From Mucilaginibacter gotjawali (GTDB taxonomy: Bacteria > Bacteroidota > Bacteroidia > Sphingobacteriales > Sphingobacteriaceae): 64,000 nt of DNA. The position numbers and the translations under genes are program-made. Below, one piece after another: positions 8,638 through 16,721 of the stretch. Positions within the stretch are counted from its first letter, which is position 1; the number at the start of each line of letters is the position of its first letter. The stretch covers positions 6,014,001 to 6,078,000 of the forward strand of contig NZ_AP017313.1 in assembly GCF_002355435.1 (NCBI RefSeq), written 5' to 3'. The notes below the pieces were generated by a model. That model did not search any database and was not told where the DNA came from. It was given only the letters and a program-made list of their open reading frames with translations.

Positions 8638-9120
8638 ATGAACGAAGATAAAGGCGCCATCAAAAAAATGATGATCATCCTTTCAAAAGGCACACTTGAA
8701 AATGTATACGCCGCATTTGTACTGGCCAACGGCGCCAGGATGGAAGGAATAGAAGCTGAAATATTTTTTACTTTTTTCGGCCTCGAGGCCATTCACAAAA
8801 AGAAACTGGAACATTTACATGTTGCAACCGTAGGAAATCCGGCCATGCATATGCCCACCATGCTGGGTGGCCTGCCGGGCATGGAGGCCCTGGCATCCCA
8901 TATGATGAAAAAGGAAATGGAAAAAATTGATATGCCGGAAATTCCCGAATTCCTGGATATTTTAACAGCATCCGGCGTAAAGCTCTGGGCCTGTAAATTA
9001 GCTGTGGATATGTTCCATTATACAAGGGACGACCTTTACGAAGGTGTTGAGGCCATCATAACCGTAGGCGATTTCTACAAGGAAAGCGCCGGCGAAGGCG
9101 TGCACATGTTGTTTATATAA
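8638..9120 (+). CDS. DsrE/DsrF-like (DsrE2-type) sulfur relay protein
   Basis: A 160-aa DsrE-fold protein: MMIILSKGTLENVYAAFVLANGARMEG at the start, then IFFTFFGLEAIHKKK, a Met-rich loop (MHMPTMLGGLPGMEA) and SGVKLWACKLAVDMF with Cys119 in the DsrE active-cysteine position, ending DFYKESAGEGVHMLFI. Family members pass persulfide sulfur between proteins. Placed third in the operon after the SQR-like and TusE/DsrC-like genes, it fits a route in which sulfur from sulfide oxidation is handed between DsrE and DsrC. The Met-rich loop and length resemble the membrane-associated DsrE2 subgroup. Confidence 0.88.
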   Translation: MNEDKGAIKKMMIILSKGTLENVYAAFVLANGARMEGIEAEIFFTFFGLEAIHKKKLEHLHVATVGNPAMHMPTMLGGLPGMEALASHMMKKEMEKIDMPEIPEFLDILTASGVKLWACKLAVDMFHYTRDDLYEGVEAIITVGDFYKESAGEGVHMLFI

Positions 9121-9146
9121 TGCGGGTAGTAATACCGGCAAATACG

Positions 9147-9191
9147 ATCCATAGCTTTGGTTAAGCCCATTGCTATGGATTACTTATTTTT
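9147..9191 (+). terminator. Probable terminator after the sulfur operon
   Basis: A hairpin with perfect 9-bp arms (ATCCATAGC at 9147-9155, GCTATGGAT at 9172-9180), a 16-base loop and a downstream T-rich tract. It lies 27 bases after the DsrE-like stop codon. Confidence 0.55.
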
Positions 9192-9524
9192 TCACCAGAA
9201 TCCGCAGGCCGTTTATGCCAAAATAAATACTCCGGCCGCTAAGCGTTCCGGCGTTCCATTTTTTCGCACGCGGAACACTGCGGAACGCTATGAAACACGC
9301 TCATTATCAATATGTTTCAACTTGTAACAAATCATCGCACTTCGCTAAGTGGCTGATAATCAATTCAAATCAAATTATCTTTTTTGTCAATATCGACGCA
9401 TTCTCCTGATAATCAATTGCTTCAGGTTTTTCTTCTGCGCTGGCGCGGTGTGTAAAATCGCAAAGTATTGCTATGCTGCGTTAAAAACACCTATCTTTAA
9501 AAATGGAACCCATAATCCCCCCGG
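9192..9524. other. Intergenic region before the xylanase gene, with a second inverted repeat
   Basis: There is no supported gene here. At 9242-9289 an inverted repeat has outer arms AGCGTTCCG and CGGAACGCT and inner copies of CGTTCC and GGAAC, so a word is repeated inside each arm. The rest is AT-rich and should hold the promoter of the GH10 gene, but I cannot assign -33 and -7 boxes with confidence. Confidence 0.45.
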
Positions 9525-10628
9525 ATGCCCGCATCATTAAAAAAATATAGCTGCTTAACGTTGTTGGCCTTTCTGTTATTTGCAGAAGGCTGCAAAAAGA
9601 GCGCCCACCCTGCCGTGGCACCTCCTGTCGCCACGTTGAAGGCGGCGGCCCCTTTTCCAATGGGCTCGGCTGTTACATCTAATGGCATTTTAAATAATTA
9701 TTATTACCAGGGCGTGTTGCTTACGGAATACAACAGCATGACGGCGGATTATGAAATGAAGTTCGACATCACCGAACCTCAACAGGGCACTTTTAACTAC
9801 GCCCCCGGCGATGCTATTGTTAATTTCGCAGCCCTGCACCATTTTCGGATGCATGGGCATAATTTTATTTGGCACCAGGCACTCCCGGCATGGTTGCTTA
9901 CGTTCCAGGGTGATGCCCCGGCCTGGGAAAATGTTTTTAAGACCCATATTCAAACAGAAGCCGCACACTACAAGGGGCAGGTTGCTTCGTGGGATGTGGT
10001 AAATGAAGCCATCCGTGATGATAACGGACAACTACGCAACGAGGATGCAACACCTGGCGATGGCACCGGCAGCATTTGGCGGCGGCATCTGGGACCTGAT
10101 TATATTGCACGGGCATTCGTGTATGCACATCAATCCGATCCGAACGCACTTTTGTTTTATAATGATTATGGCCAGGAGTGGGGCGGGATAAAGCTTGATT
10201 CAATGATTGCACTGGTAAGCGGATTAAAAAAACGGGGCATCCCTATCTCCGGCATCGGCATGCAAATGCATATTGATATTAATGTAGATACAGCTGGCAT
10301 TACGTCTGCCTTAAAAAGGCTGGCAGCTACAGGCTTATTGGTTCACCTATCTGAACTGGATATTTCAGTCAACCCCGGCGCCGACCCAAATATCACTTTT
10401 ACCAGTGCCCTTCAGCTGAAACAGGCTGCGCTTTACCAATTTATTGCAGAAACCTACAGGGCCTCGGTTCCAGCAGCCCAAAGGTACGGCATCACTACCT
10501 GGGAGTTTTGTGATGCGGACAGCTGGATACCGGCATTTTTCAATCGCAAAGACTGGCCCCTGCCGTTTGACGCTGCCTATAAAAAGAAACCTGCTTATTT
10601 CGGACTGCTAAAAGGACTAACCAATTAA
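9525..10628 (+). CDS. GH10 endo-beta-1,4-xylanase, predicted lipoprotein
   Basis: A family 10 glycoside hydrolase of 367 aa. The catalytic acid/base is Glu161 in WDVVNEAI and the nucleophile is Glu277 in VHLSELDIS. Other GH10 landmarks are MKFDITEPQQGTFNY, MHGHNFIWHQALPAWL, LFYNDYG and the late tryptophan region WEFCDADSWIP. The N-terminus has a hydrophobic signal and a Cys23 followed by KK, so it is probably an exported lipoprotein, although Glu at -2 makes the lipobox atypical. It stands alone: no SusCD or other hemicellulase is adjacent. It would cut xylan internally; there is no carbohydrate-binding module. Confidence 0.93.
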   Translation: MPASLKKYSCLTLLAFLLFAEGCKKSAHPAVAPPVATLKAAAPFPMGSAVTSNGILNNYYYQGVLLTEYNSMTADYEMKFDITEPQQGTFNYAPGDAIVNFAALHHFRMHGHNFIWHQALPAWLLTFQGDAPAWENVFKTHIQTEAAHYKGQVASWDVVNEAIRDDNGQLRNEDATPGDGTGSIWRRHLGPDYIARAFVYAHQSDPNALLFYNDYGQEWGGIKLDSMIALVSGLKKRGIPISGIGMQMHIDINVDTAGITSALKRLAATGLLVHLSELDISVNPGADPNITFTSALQLKQAALYQFIAETYRASVPAAQRYGITTWEFCDADSWIPAFFNRKDWPLPFDAAYKKKPAYFGLLKGLTN

Positions 10629-10855
10629 AGGCTGGAATATCCGCCATTAAGAGACGTTGATCCTAACGTCGCATCATCCGATGACAATTCGACGCCCTTA
10701 TCGCAACGGCCAAAAAAAACAACAGGATACAATATCTCGAAACTCAAAAAAAAACCGCCCCAAAAATCAATCCGGGACGGCTGGTCAGTTAACATATAGG
10801 TTTATCAATAGATTTGCCGGGCACAAACAAATGGATTAATCCCTTTACCTGAAGA

Positions 10856-12865
10856 TCACCTGCCACAAGGACAGATAAATGGATAATTTTCGTCATCAAT
10901 AATAGGTAGCACGCCAAAAAAATCATTTAATACGGATTCTGCTGTACAAAAGGCGCCTTCCACCCAGGCCTGGTCGTTTGAATAGGCCTCACCAACAATA
11001 AAAATATTGGCATCGGCATTGCTTATCAATTGCGACGGCTTACGGATCTTTTGCTGCACATCGCAAACATCGTAGTGTGCAGCGTAGGCATGGTATCCGG
11101 CATTGAATGGCGGCAGCGACCAATCCATATAGCGGCACTCCAAAGGCTCAGGTATAATACTGTAATCGGCCTGCGGGCCAAAATGCAGTGCAGCCAACTG
11201 CTGCCGCAGCATTTTCACCATTACAGCTGTTGCCTTACGCGGCCCGATCAGTGGCTGGTAATTTTCTGAAAAGGGTACTTTTTCTGCATCATTATTCCCA
11301 TATTCCAGTTCTTCCCAAAAGCTTGTAAACTGCTCATCGTCATAGCTTGCAAGGATGCCGTAAACGGGCTTAGCGTCCCTGTCCAACGCGTTATTGCCAA
11401 AATAAACCACCTGCCTGATGGGGGTATCGGTAATGCTTGGGCCAATGGTGTTTCTTTGCGATGCCGCAAGCAATTCTTTTTCCTGCTCAATCGTCAAACG
11501 TTCGTTAATGCATTGCACTACCGCTTCAATAAGAGCCGCAGAAGAAGCATAAGGGGTGTTGAGGATTGTGTTGCAGTTATTGATTTTTTCGATATACCTT
11601 AAGGGGAAGCCTTTTTTTGCCAGCGCCTCAAGCACAACCATTGTTATTTCCCAGGCAAGTATCGGCGCCTGGTAAACCGGGTTATTTTTATTATTCGGAT
11701 CGTTTATCCACCATGGCGTATCAAAAAACATCCCGATCTTATAGGATGGCTGCATGATCGCGGAACTAAGATAATTCTGCACCCTTTCGTGATTAAGCAC
11801 GTCCAATCCTTCAACGTCCGCATAGCGCGTAGCCTGCGCTACCAGCTCCAGTGCATAAGGAGGCATTGCCAGCCATGCCGCATCGCTTACTTTTAAAGCC
11901 GCCTTTTTATCGGGATGTTCGCGGGTGGCCAAACTAAAATGAACTTTGCCGTTTTGGTCGAGGATAGAATGCAGCCGGGTGTCCGGCTGGTAATCAAATA
12001 TTATCCCTTTCTGGTTCGCTAACTGTACGATGGCACTGAACAATGCATTAAACAAGCTTGAATAACCTTTGGTAAGTGTTTTATACTGGCTTCCCGGTGT
12101 AAATTCATCGTTTGCCTGGATGGCAACTGCAGCGTTCCAGTTAATGATATTGGAAGTGTACCCGTTTCCGTCGGCCGTATATTGAAACCCTTCGGATCCT
12201 AATTGATCAAACAAAAGGTTCCAGTAACCAATGTTTTTGAGTTTGTCTCCCTTCTGGAAAACAGACGACTCCGGTAGTTCCACGTTTATGGCTCCGTTTT
12301 GATAAAATTCACACCACTCTGCCCTGGTTTTTGGGCTGGCATCAGGGTCAACTGCTAAACTTTCTATCGTTGAAAATCCTGTATCCGGCGAAGTGGTCGC
12401 ACCGTAATTATCAACGTTATACGGAGCAGGGTTACTTGAAGAAATATCATTCAGGTACATGTTCTTTGTCCGTAAATAAAACAGGGTGTTAGCGGATACA
12501 TTGAAGGGCACTGAATATTTATCGAGGTCGAGCTTGTTAATTACGGTCGTAACCAGCCTGTGCCCCGGGTTTTGGGCGCCCGGCTGTCCGTTCCATGCAG
12601 AATACCGCATGCCGCCCAGTTCCAGGTAGGCCTGTGAACTATCATTGTTATAATGCCAGGTACATACCCTTGCGCCGGCGGCGCGGGTGCCCGGGTTTTC
12701 TTTTGTAAAATCGTATTTCCCCCAATCATATAATTCAAGGGTATCGCCGGCCAGTAATCTTTTTTCCTCTCCCTGTTTACTATCAGGCTCGCCGTTTAAT
12801 AGTCGCCAGGCGGTGTACAGACCCGAGGCGCCCGCGCCAAAAATGGAATAGGTTTTATTTTTCAT
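10856..12865 (-). CDS. Flavin amine oxidase-type FAD-dependent oxidoreductase (probable L-amino-acid oxidase)
   Basis: A 669-aa flavoprotein. An N-terminal FAD-binding fold (YSIFGAGASGLYTAWRLL), the substrate-side motif LELGGMRYS (about residues 80-89) and the C-terminal FAD block FIVGEAYSNDQAWVEGAFCTAESVL define the amine oxidase/L-amino-acid oxidase superfamily. No signal peptide is seen. It follows a ThDP 2-oxoacid decarboxylase by 25 bases on the same strand, so the pair could turn an amino acid into its 2-oxo acid and then an aldehyde. The particular amino acid (Trp, Phe, Leu) cannot be read by eye. It is longer than typical oxidases (about 450-550 aa), with extra sequence between the conserved blocks. 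Confidence 0.82.
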   Translation of the reverse strand: MKNKTYSIFGAGASGLYTAWRLLNGEPDSKQGEEKRLLAGDTLELYDWGKYDFTKENPGTRAAGARVCTWHYNNDSSQAYLELGGMRYSAWNGQPGAQNPGHRLVTTVINKLDLDKYSVPFNVSANTLFYLRTKNMYLNDISSSNPAPYNVDNYGATTSPDTGFSTIESLAVDPDASPKTRAEWCEFYQNGAINVELPESSVFQKGDKLKNIGYWNLLFDQLGSEGFQYTADGNGYTSNIINWNAAVAIQANDEFTPGSQYKTLTKGYSSLFNALFSAIVQLANQKGIIFDYQPDTRLHSILDQNGKVHFSLATREHPDKKAALKVSDAAWLAMPPYALELVAQATRYADVEGLDVLNHERVQNYLSSAIMQPSYKIGMFFDTPWWINDPNNKNNPVYQAPILAWEITMVVLEALAKKGFPLRYIEKINNCNTILNTPYASSAALIEAVVQCINERLTIEQEKELLAASQRNTIGPSITDTPIRQVVYFGNNALDRDAKPVYGILASYDDEQFTSFWEELEYGNNDAEKVPFSENYQPLIGPRKATAVMVKMLRQQLAALHFGPQADYSIIPEPLECRYMDWSLPPFNAGYHAYAAHYDVCDVQQKIRKPSQLISNADANIFIVGEAYSNDQAWVEGAFCTAESVLNDFFGVLPIIDDENYPFICPCGR

Positions 12866-12890
12866 ATCGTGTTTTATTTTTAGCGTTAAC

Positions 12891-14612
12891 TCAGGCTGGC
12901 TCAGCGCCCAGGCGGTACATTTGTCGCGGCAGATCTTTTTCAGGGATCACCACTTCTACCAGGGTTGGTTTATCCTTTATGTCTTTGAGTTTTTCCAGTA
13001 CCGTTTTCAACTCGTTTATGGTGGTTACGCGGAAGCCTTCGGCACCGAAAGCTTTTGCCAGGGGCAGGTAGTTCCACCCGGGCAGGATGTCAAATGCGTC
13101 GAATTTATATTGGGGCCCGGGTTTAAAAGCGTCCATATCTACATAAACCTGTTCAATGGCATATACGCCATTACTCATAACAAATATTACTGCGTTTAAA
13201 TTATTCCGGGCGAGGGTTGAAAGCGACTGGCAAACCATCATGAAACCGCCATCTCCGGCAATTGTCCATGCGCGTTTTCCGCCTCCCAGCTGGGCGCCCG
13301 ACGCGGCGCCTGTTTCAAAACCGATGCATTGCCAGGCTGCTGACGATATAAAGCTGCCTTGCGACAAGCCGTAAGCGTTAGTAGCCACGTACAATGATGA
13401 ACTTACGCCAAGCGTGATAACAATATCCTTCAACAGGTTATTATCATCCAAAAACTTCATCGAATGCTGAAAAAAGCGGTTATAGGTAATGGTATCCGGT
13501 TTATCATTCCAATAGGGGTCGGAGTTGGCCAACCATGGTTCGGGGTAAGCGGGCGGCGGCGGCGCAATTGCTGGCAAGGGGTAGGTATTATCGTTTTTAA
13601 ATTTATACAACAAGGCCTCCATAAAGTCAGGCATCGTTACGTTTTCATAAGTGAAATAGCCCGCCCGCACTTGCCCGGTAGTAGCCAGCACCATATCGGC
13701 GTATTTGCTTTTTATAAAAACCAGGTAATCATCGGTGATGATAGTTCCGAAGGTAAGGAAACAATCTGCACCGGTTACCAGTTGATGAACTTCATGTATG
13801 GAGGCTGCATCAGCGTAGGTCCCGATAAATTTATCGCCCCTCTCATCCAGCACTGTTTTTCCCTCGGTGGTGGTGGTGTACAACATACCGCTGGCGTCGA
13901 TTATTTGTTGTAAAAGGCCGGACAACCCATGGCGGAGGATTTCAACGCCGGCGAAAATCAAGGGACTTTTCGCCGCTGTTATTTGGCTCCAGGCCTGTTC
14001 AACGGCGTTTTCAAGGGCGAGTGGGTCACTTTTAATAATAACGGGCTGCAATATACTTTCGGGCGGCATGGGGCAGGGTTCGCCCCAAACCTCTTTGTAA
14101 CAAGCTATGTAAACCGGCCGTTTGTGCGTGATTGCTGCAATGAGTAAATTATCAATCTTTTCGGGGGCTCCCGCCGATGTGCTCAACGTAATTGCGCCAA
14201 CGGTTACGTGCCGGTAAATTTCCTGGTCTGCCGCCATATTGCCGGTTGAATGATGATATAGCACATCATACATTTTAGTGATCTGCCGGGCGTCCGCACC
14301 GGGGCAGGCACTGATCACAACCACCGGGCTGCGTTCAACAAAAGCGCCGGCGATGGCGTTAAGGGCACTGAAGGTGCTCACCCCATATTGCAGCGAAACA
14401 GCACCGAGCCCCCGGGTGCGTCCGTAAGCGTCGGCAGCATATGCAGCATCCAGCTCGTTAACTGCACCAATTGCATTAACCCCGTCAAAATACTCCAGGG
14501 CCTGGGTGAAGTGTTTTACATAATCCCCCGGTATTTGAAACACCTCCGTCACATTCAATTGCTTTAGGCGGGTTAACAAATAGTCGGCTACGGTAAATGG
14601 TTGGGCTTGCAT
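12891..14612 (-). CDS. ThDP-dependent 2-oxoacid decarboxylase (pyruvate/indolepyruvate decarboxylase family)
   Basis: A 573-aa enzyme with the three-domain layout of pyruvate and indole-3-pyruvate decarboxylases. Visible residues: the ThDP-activating Glu53 in VNELDAAYAADAYGR; the paired His120-His121 (VLYHHSTGN) specific to PDC/IPDC-type decarboxylases; and the ThDP/Mg motif GDGGFMMVCQSLSTL...NNLNAVIFVMSN near the C-terminus. It is the first gene of an operon with the amino-acid oxidase. The likely reaction is 2-oxo acid to aldehyde plus CO2. Indolepyruvate, phenylpyruvate or a branched-chain oxo acid are all possible. The HH motif argues against an acetolactate synthase. Confidence 0.87.
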   Translation of the reverse strand: MQAQPFTVADYLLTRLKQLNVTEVFQIPGDYVKHFTQALEYFDGVNAIGAVNELDAAYAADAYGRTRGLGAVSLQYGVSTFSALNAIAGAFVERSPVVVISACPGADARQITKMYDVLYHHSTGNMAADQEIYRHVTVGAITLSTSAGAPEKIDNLLIAAITHKRPVYIACYKEVWGEPCPMPPESILQPVIIKSDPLALENAVEQAWSQITAAKSPLIFAGVEILRHGLSGLLQQIIDASGMLYTTTTEGKTVLDERGDKFIGTYADAASIHEVHQLVTGADCFLTFGTIITDDYLVFIKSKYADMVLATTGQVRAGYFTYENVTMPDFMEALLYKFKNDNTYPLPAIAPPPPAYPEPWLANSDPYWNDKPDTITYNRFFQHSMKFLDDNNLLKDIVITLGVSSSLYVATNAYGLSQGSFISSAAWQCIGFETGAASGAQLGGGKRAWTIAGDGGFMMVCQSLSTLARNNLNAVIFVMSNGVYAIEQVYVDMDAFKPGPQYKFDAFDILPGWNYLPLAKAFGAEGFRVTTINELKTVLEKLKDIKDKPTLVEVVIPEKDLPRQMYRLGAEPA

Positions 14613-14875
14613 GGTGATACGGGTTAGGGAGGATGAAATTCATTTTTTATTGGCAAAAGTACCGGCTTAAAATAATAGAAAACCAAACGGCTATCCGCTG
14701 TAATTGCGCTAACAATGGCTGGTTATCTGAGTATTGTTTAGTATAAAGCTAAACTAAATTTAAACACGGTGGTTGTAAATTACACCAACGGGCTTAATGT
14801 ATATACGATTGCGGAGAATAGCTATACCAATGTATTATGATAGCCCTGCAGGGGACAGGCTGTTGGCCCGGTGCA
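14613..14875. other. Promoter region of the decarboxylase-oxidase operon
   Basis: A non-coding stretch upstream of the minus-strand decarboxylase gene, AT-rich and bordered by the terminator of the next gene. It contains a partial inverted repeat around 14736-14758 (TTTAGTATAAAGCTAAACTAAA). No RNA or protein is recognised. Confidence 0.35.
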
Positions 14876-14922
14876 TCATAAAAAAGCCGCCTCAAAAATT
14901 AATTTTGAGGCGGCTAAAAAAT
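14876..14922 (-). terminator. Intrinsic terminator of the glutathione peroxidase gene
   Basis: A hairpin with 13-bp arms, AGCCGCCTCAAAA (14885-14897) and TTTTGAGGCGGCT (14903-14915), flanked by A-runs on the plus strand that read as T-runs on the minus strand. It lies just beyond the minus-strand stop codon of the peroxidase gene. Confidence 0.85.
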
Positions 14923-14935
14923 CTTTAATCCCGGC

Positions 14936-15445
14936 TTACAAATATTTTGTCAGGTCAGGAGACAACGGTGTTGTTTGCGAGCGGAAACGGTGGATCAATT
15001 TGCCATTTTCGTCGATCAGGAATTTTTCAAAGTTCCATTTGATCTCTCCGGTAAAGTCAGGATTTGGCGCTTCGGTCAGATATTTGAACAGTGGGCATAT
15101 ATCGTCGCCTTTAACGCTAACTTTTTCGCTTAAGGGGAAAGTTACGCCGAAGTTCTTTGAACAGAATGTTTTGATCTCGGCTGCTGTTCCGGGTTCCTGC
15201 TGTCCAAAGTTATTGGCAGGGAACCCCACCACAACTAATTTGTCTTGGTAAAGGTCTGCAAGCTTTTGCAGTTCGGCATATTGTGGTGTAAAGCCGCATT
15301 TGGATGCGGTGTTAACTACTAACACTTTTTTCCCCCTGTACTTAGCCAGCGAGAAATCCTGTCCGTCAATGTTTTTTAATTTGAAATCATAAACTGAAGA
15401 TGGAGCAATGAGCATCGTTGCAAAAATTAAAAAAAGTATTTTCAT
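14936..15445 (-). CDS. Glutathione peroxidase family protein, exported
   Basis: Thiol peroxidase of 169 aa. The catalytic tetrad is visible: Cys50 in VNTASKCGFTPQY, Gln82 in NNFGQQEPG, and Trp137 and Asn138 in IKWNFEKFL. It has Cys instead of selenocysteine, so it probably uses thioredoxin as reductant, as is usual for bacterial enzymes. A short hydrophobic N-terminus (MKILFLIFATMLIAPSS) predicts export to the periplasm. It is monocistronic with its own terminator. It reduces H2O2 or lipid hydroperoxides. Confidence 0.92.
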   Translation of the reverse strand: MKILFLIFATMLIAPSSVYDFKLKNIDGQDFSLAKYRGKKVLVVNTASKCGFTPQYAELQKLADLYQDKLVVVGFPANNFGQQEPGTAAEIKTFCSKNFGVTFPLSEKVSVKGDDICPLFKYLTEAPNPDFTGEIKWNFEKFLIDENGKLIHRFRSQTTPLSPDLTKYL

Positions 15446-15497
15446 GTTTTTAAAAGATTGGTTTCAAAAGGCGTATAATCAGGGTAAAATTAGCCAA

Positions 15498-15546
15498 TAA
15501 AACTTCTTTTGTTTAAATAGAAATCTTCTTTTTGTGTCATTTTTTG
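15498..15546 (-). pseudogene. Detached duplicate of the ybeY 3' end
   Basis: These 49 bases match the last 15 codons of the intact ybeY gene (16298-16346), exactly 800 bases away. Only two bases differ within the matching block, and both are silent (GAG/GAA for Glu, TTG/TTA for Leu); the peptide KMTQKEDFYLNKRSF is kept. The copy starts 12 bases beyond the hicA stop and has no ybeY body. It looks like the far border of a segment inserted at, or duplicated with, the ybeY 3' end. Confidence 0.8.
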
Positions 15547-15558
15547 TTCCTCTGTTTA

Positions 15559-15765
15559 TTACAGTTCTTCGTCGCTTATTTCCGCTATACTCATCAATTT
15601 TTTCTGTAAGCCGATCTTAAGGTCTTCATTTTTGTGAACAGGAACCGAAATAATCTCAGTTTTTCCAGGATGCGTGTAAATATGGTGGCTGCCATTAATT
15701 CTTTTCAGATTCCAGCCTTTTTGTTCTAATATTTTAATGAACTTTTTCCCACTTAAGGTCTTCAT
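15559..15765 (-). CDS. hicA: HicA-family mRNA interferase toxin
   Basis: A 68-aa HicA/YcfA fold: MKTLSGKKFIKILEQKGW, then RINGSHHIY with the catalytic His (27/28), then IISVPVHKNEDLKIGLQKKLM. HicA toxins cleave mRNA and are blocked by HicB. Here the antitoxin gene comes first and overlaps by four bases, the reverse of the E. coli order. The module sits between two copies of the ybeY 3' end, implying recent insertion. Confidence 0.93.
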   Translation of the reverse strand: MKTLSGKKFIKILEQKGWNLKRINGSHHIYTHPGKTEIISVPVHKNEDLKIGLQKKLMSIAEISDEEL

Positions 15766-15965
15766 ACGGCTAACTCCAAAACCGTATCGTGTTCCCCGAT
15801 GGAATCCGGCTCAATTTCAACCATCAAACACCCCTCAACTGCTTCATAAATGTTAGGAATCAACTCCTCCATGGTTTCAGCCTGCGTCACGCATCCCGGC
15901 AAAGCAGGAACTTCAGCCCACAAACCGCCTTCTTCAGCAACATGTATAATTACTTTTAATTTCAT
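15762..15965 (-). CDS. hicB: HicB-family antitoxin
   Basis: A 67-aa HicB-like protein: MKLKVIIHVAEEGGLWAEVPALPGCVTQAETMEELIPNIYEAVEGC, the degraded RNase-H-like HicB core. There is no separate DNA-binding domain at the C-terminus, as in short HicB forms, so autoregulation may be weak or need a partner. It is translated just before hicA with a four-base overlap. Confidence 0.92.
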   Translation of the reverse strand: MKLKVIIHVAEEGGLWAEVPALPGCVTQAETMEELIPNIYEAVEGCLMVEIEPDSIGEHDTVLELAV

Positions 15966-16003
15966 AAAAATGCTTTCTCAAATTTAACGATTAAAACTAA
16001 TAT

Positions 16004-16229
16004 AACGTGAGCTCGATATAAGCATTTAATATCCATTGTAGTATGCTCCGCCTCGTGGCGGACTACCGCTTTGTAGAAACCAAATACCAAGCATAATTGC
16101 CACGTCAGTGGCTACCCTTCGCGAATGGGTAGCCGCTGACGCAGCAAAAACAACGTTTGAACATCGTATTACAAAGCGGTAGTCCGCCACGAGGCGGAGC
16201 AAAAGTTTTTCTTATCTCGAACTCACGTT
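16004..16229. mobile_element. MITE-like element with nested inverted repeats
   Basis: A non-coding element of about 226 bases. The ends form imperfect terminal inverted repeats (AACGTGAGCTCGATATAAG at the left; the right end is its reverse complement with two changes). Inside is a perfect 31-bp inverted repeat at 16045-16075 and 16170-16200, and inside that another hairpin around 16106-16139 (TCAGTGGCTACCC against GGGTAGCCGCTGA). AATAT flanks both sides (15999-16003 and 16230-16234), a candidate 5-bp target duplication. It has no coding capacity, so it would need a transposase supplied in trans. Confidence 0.75.
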
Positions 16230-16295
16230 AATATAAGGAATTAGGTGAAATGCGCAAAAATACCGGCAACAGAGGGTTGCTGAATACGGCGACAA

Positions 16296-16721
16296 CTAAA
16301 AACTTCTTTTGTTCAAATAGAAATCCTCTTTTTGTGTCATTTTTTGCTTGGTGGCAGGAGTTTTATCTTTATAGCCCAGCAAATGCAAGGCCCCGTGAAT
16401 GATAACGCGGTGTAGTTCGTCGGTTTCGCTGGTACTAAATTTTGCGGCGTTTTCGCGGATACGCTCGATGGAGATAAAAATGTCGCCGATAATAACCTTT
16501 TCTGTTTCTGAATTGTCAAAGGTTACGATATCTGTATAGGTATCATGGTTTAAGTATTGCTGGTTGATCTGCAATAAATAAGCATCGGAACAAAAAATAT
16601 AATTGAGCTCTTTTAGTTTATAACCCTCTGCAAGTATGGTCTGGGTGATCCATTGCCTTACGAGGGTTTTATTTTTTAACTTGTAGGTGATGTCTTCTTC
16701 AAAAAAATGGATTGCGGGCAT
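16296..16721 (-). CDS. ybeY: Endoribonuclease YbeY (rRNA maturation factor)
   Basis: A 141-aa UPF0054 protein acting in 16S rRNA 3'-end maturation and ribosome quality control. Key blocks are NYIFCSDAYLLQINQQYLNHDTYTDIVTFD and HRVIIHGALHLLGYKDK, with metal ligands His109 and His113. The third His of the classical HGxxHLxGYDH motif is replaced (YKDK), a form I recall from other Bacteroidota. It starts one base after the preceding ATPase stop. Its 3' end is duplicated at 15498-15546, and the gene itself stays intact. Confidence 0.93.
   Translation of the reverse strand: MPAIHFFEEDITYKLKNKTLVRQWITQTILAEGYKLKELNYIFCSDAYLLQINQQYLNHDTYTDIVTFDNSETEKVIIGDIFISIERIRENAAKFSTSETDELHRVIIHGALHLLGYKDKTPATKQKMTQKEDFYLNKRSF

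Noticed and set aside
10740..10790. Possible terminator after the xylanase gene (CCGCCCC against GGGACGG)
   Set aside because: The arms pair poorly and the T-tract is not in place.
10657..10839. 60-codon frame after the xylanase gene
   Set aside because: Lys/Asn-rich and without conserved blocks; probably chance.
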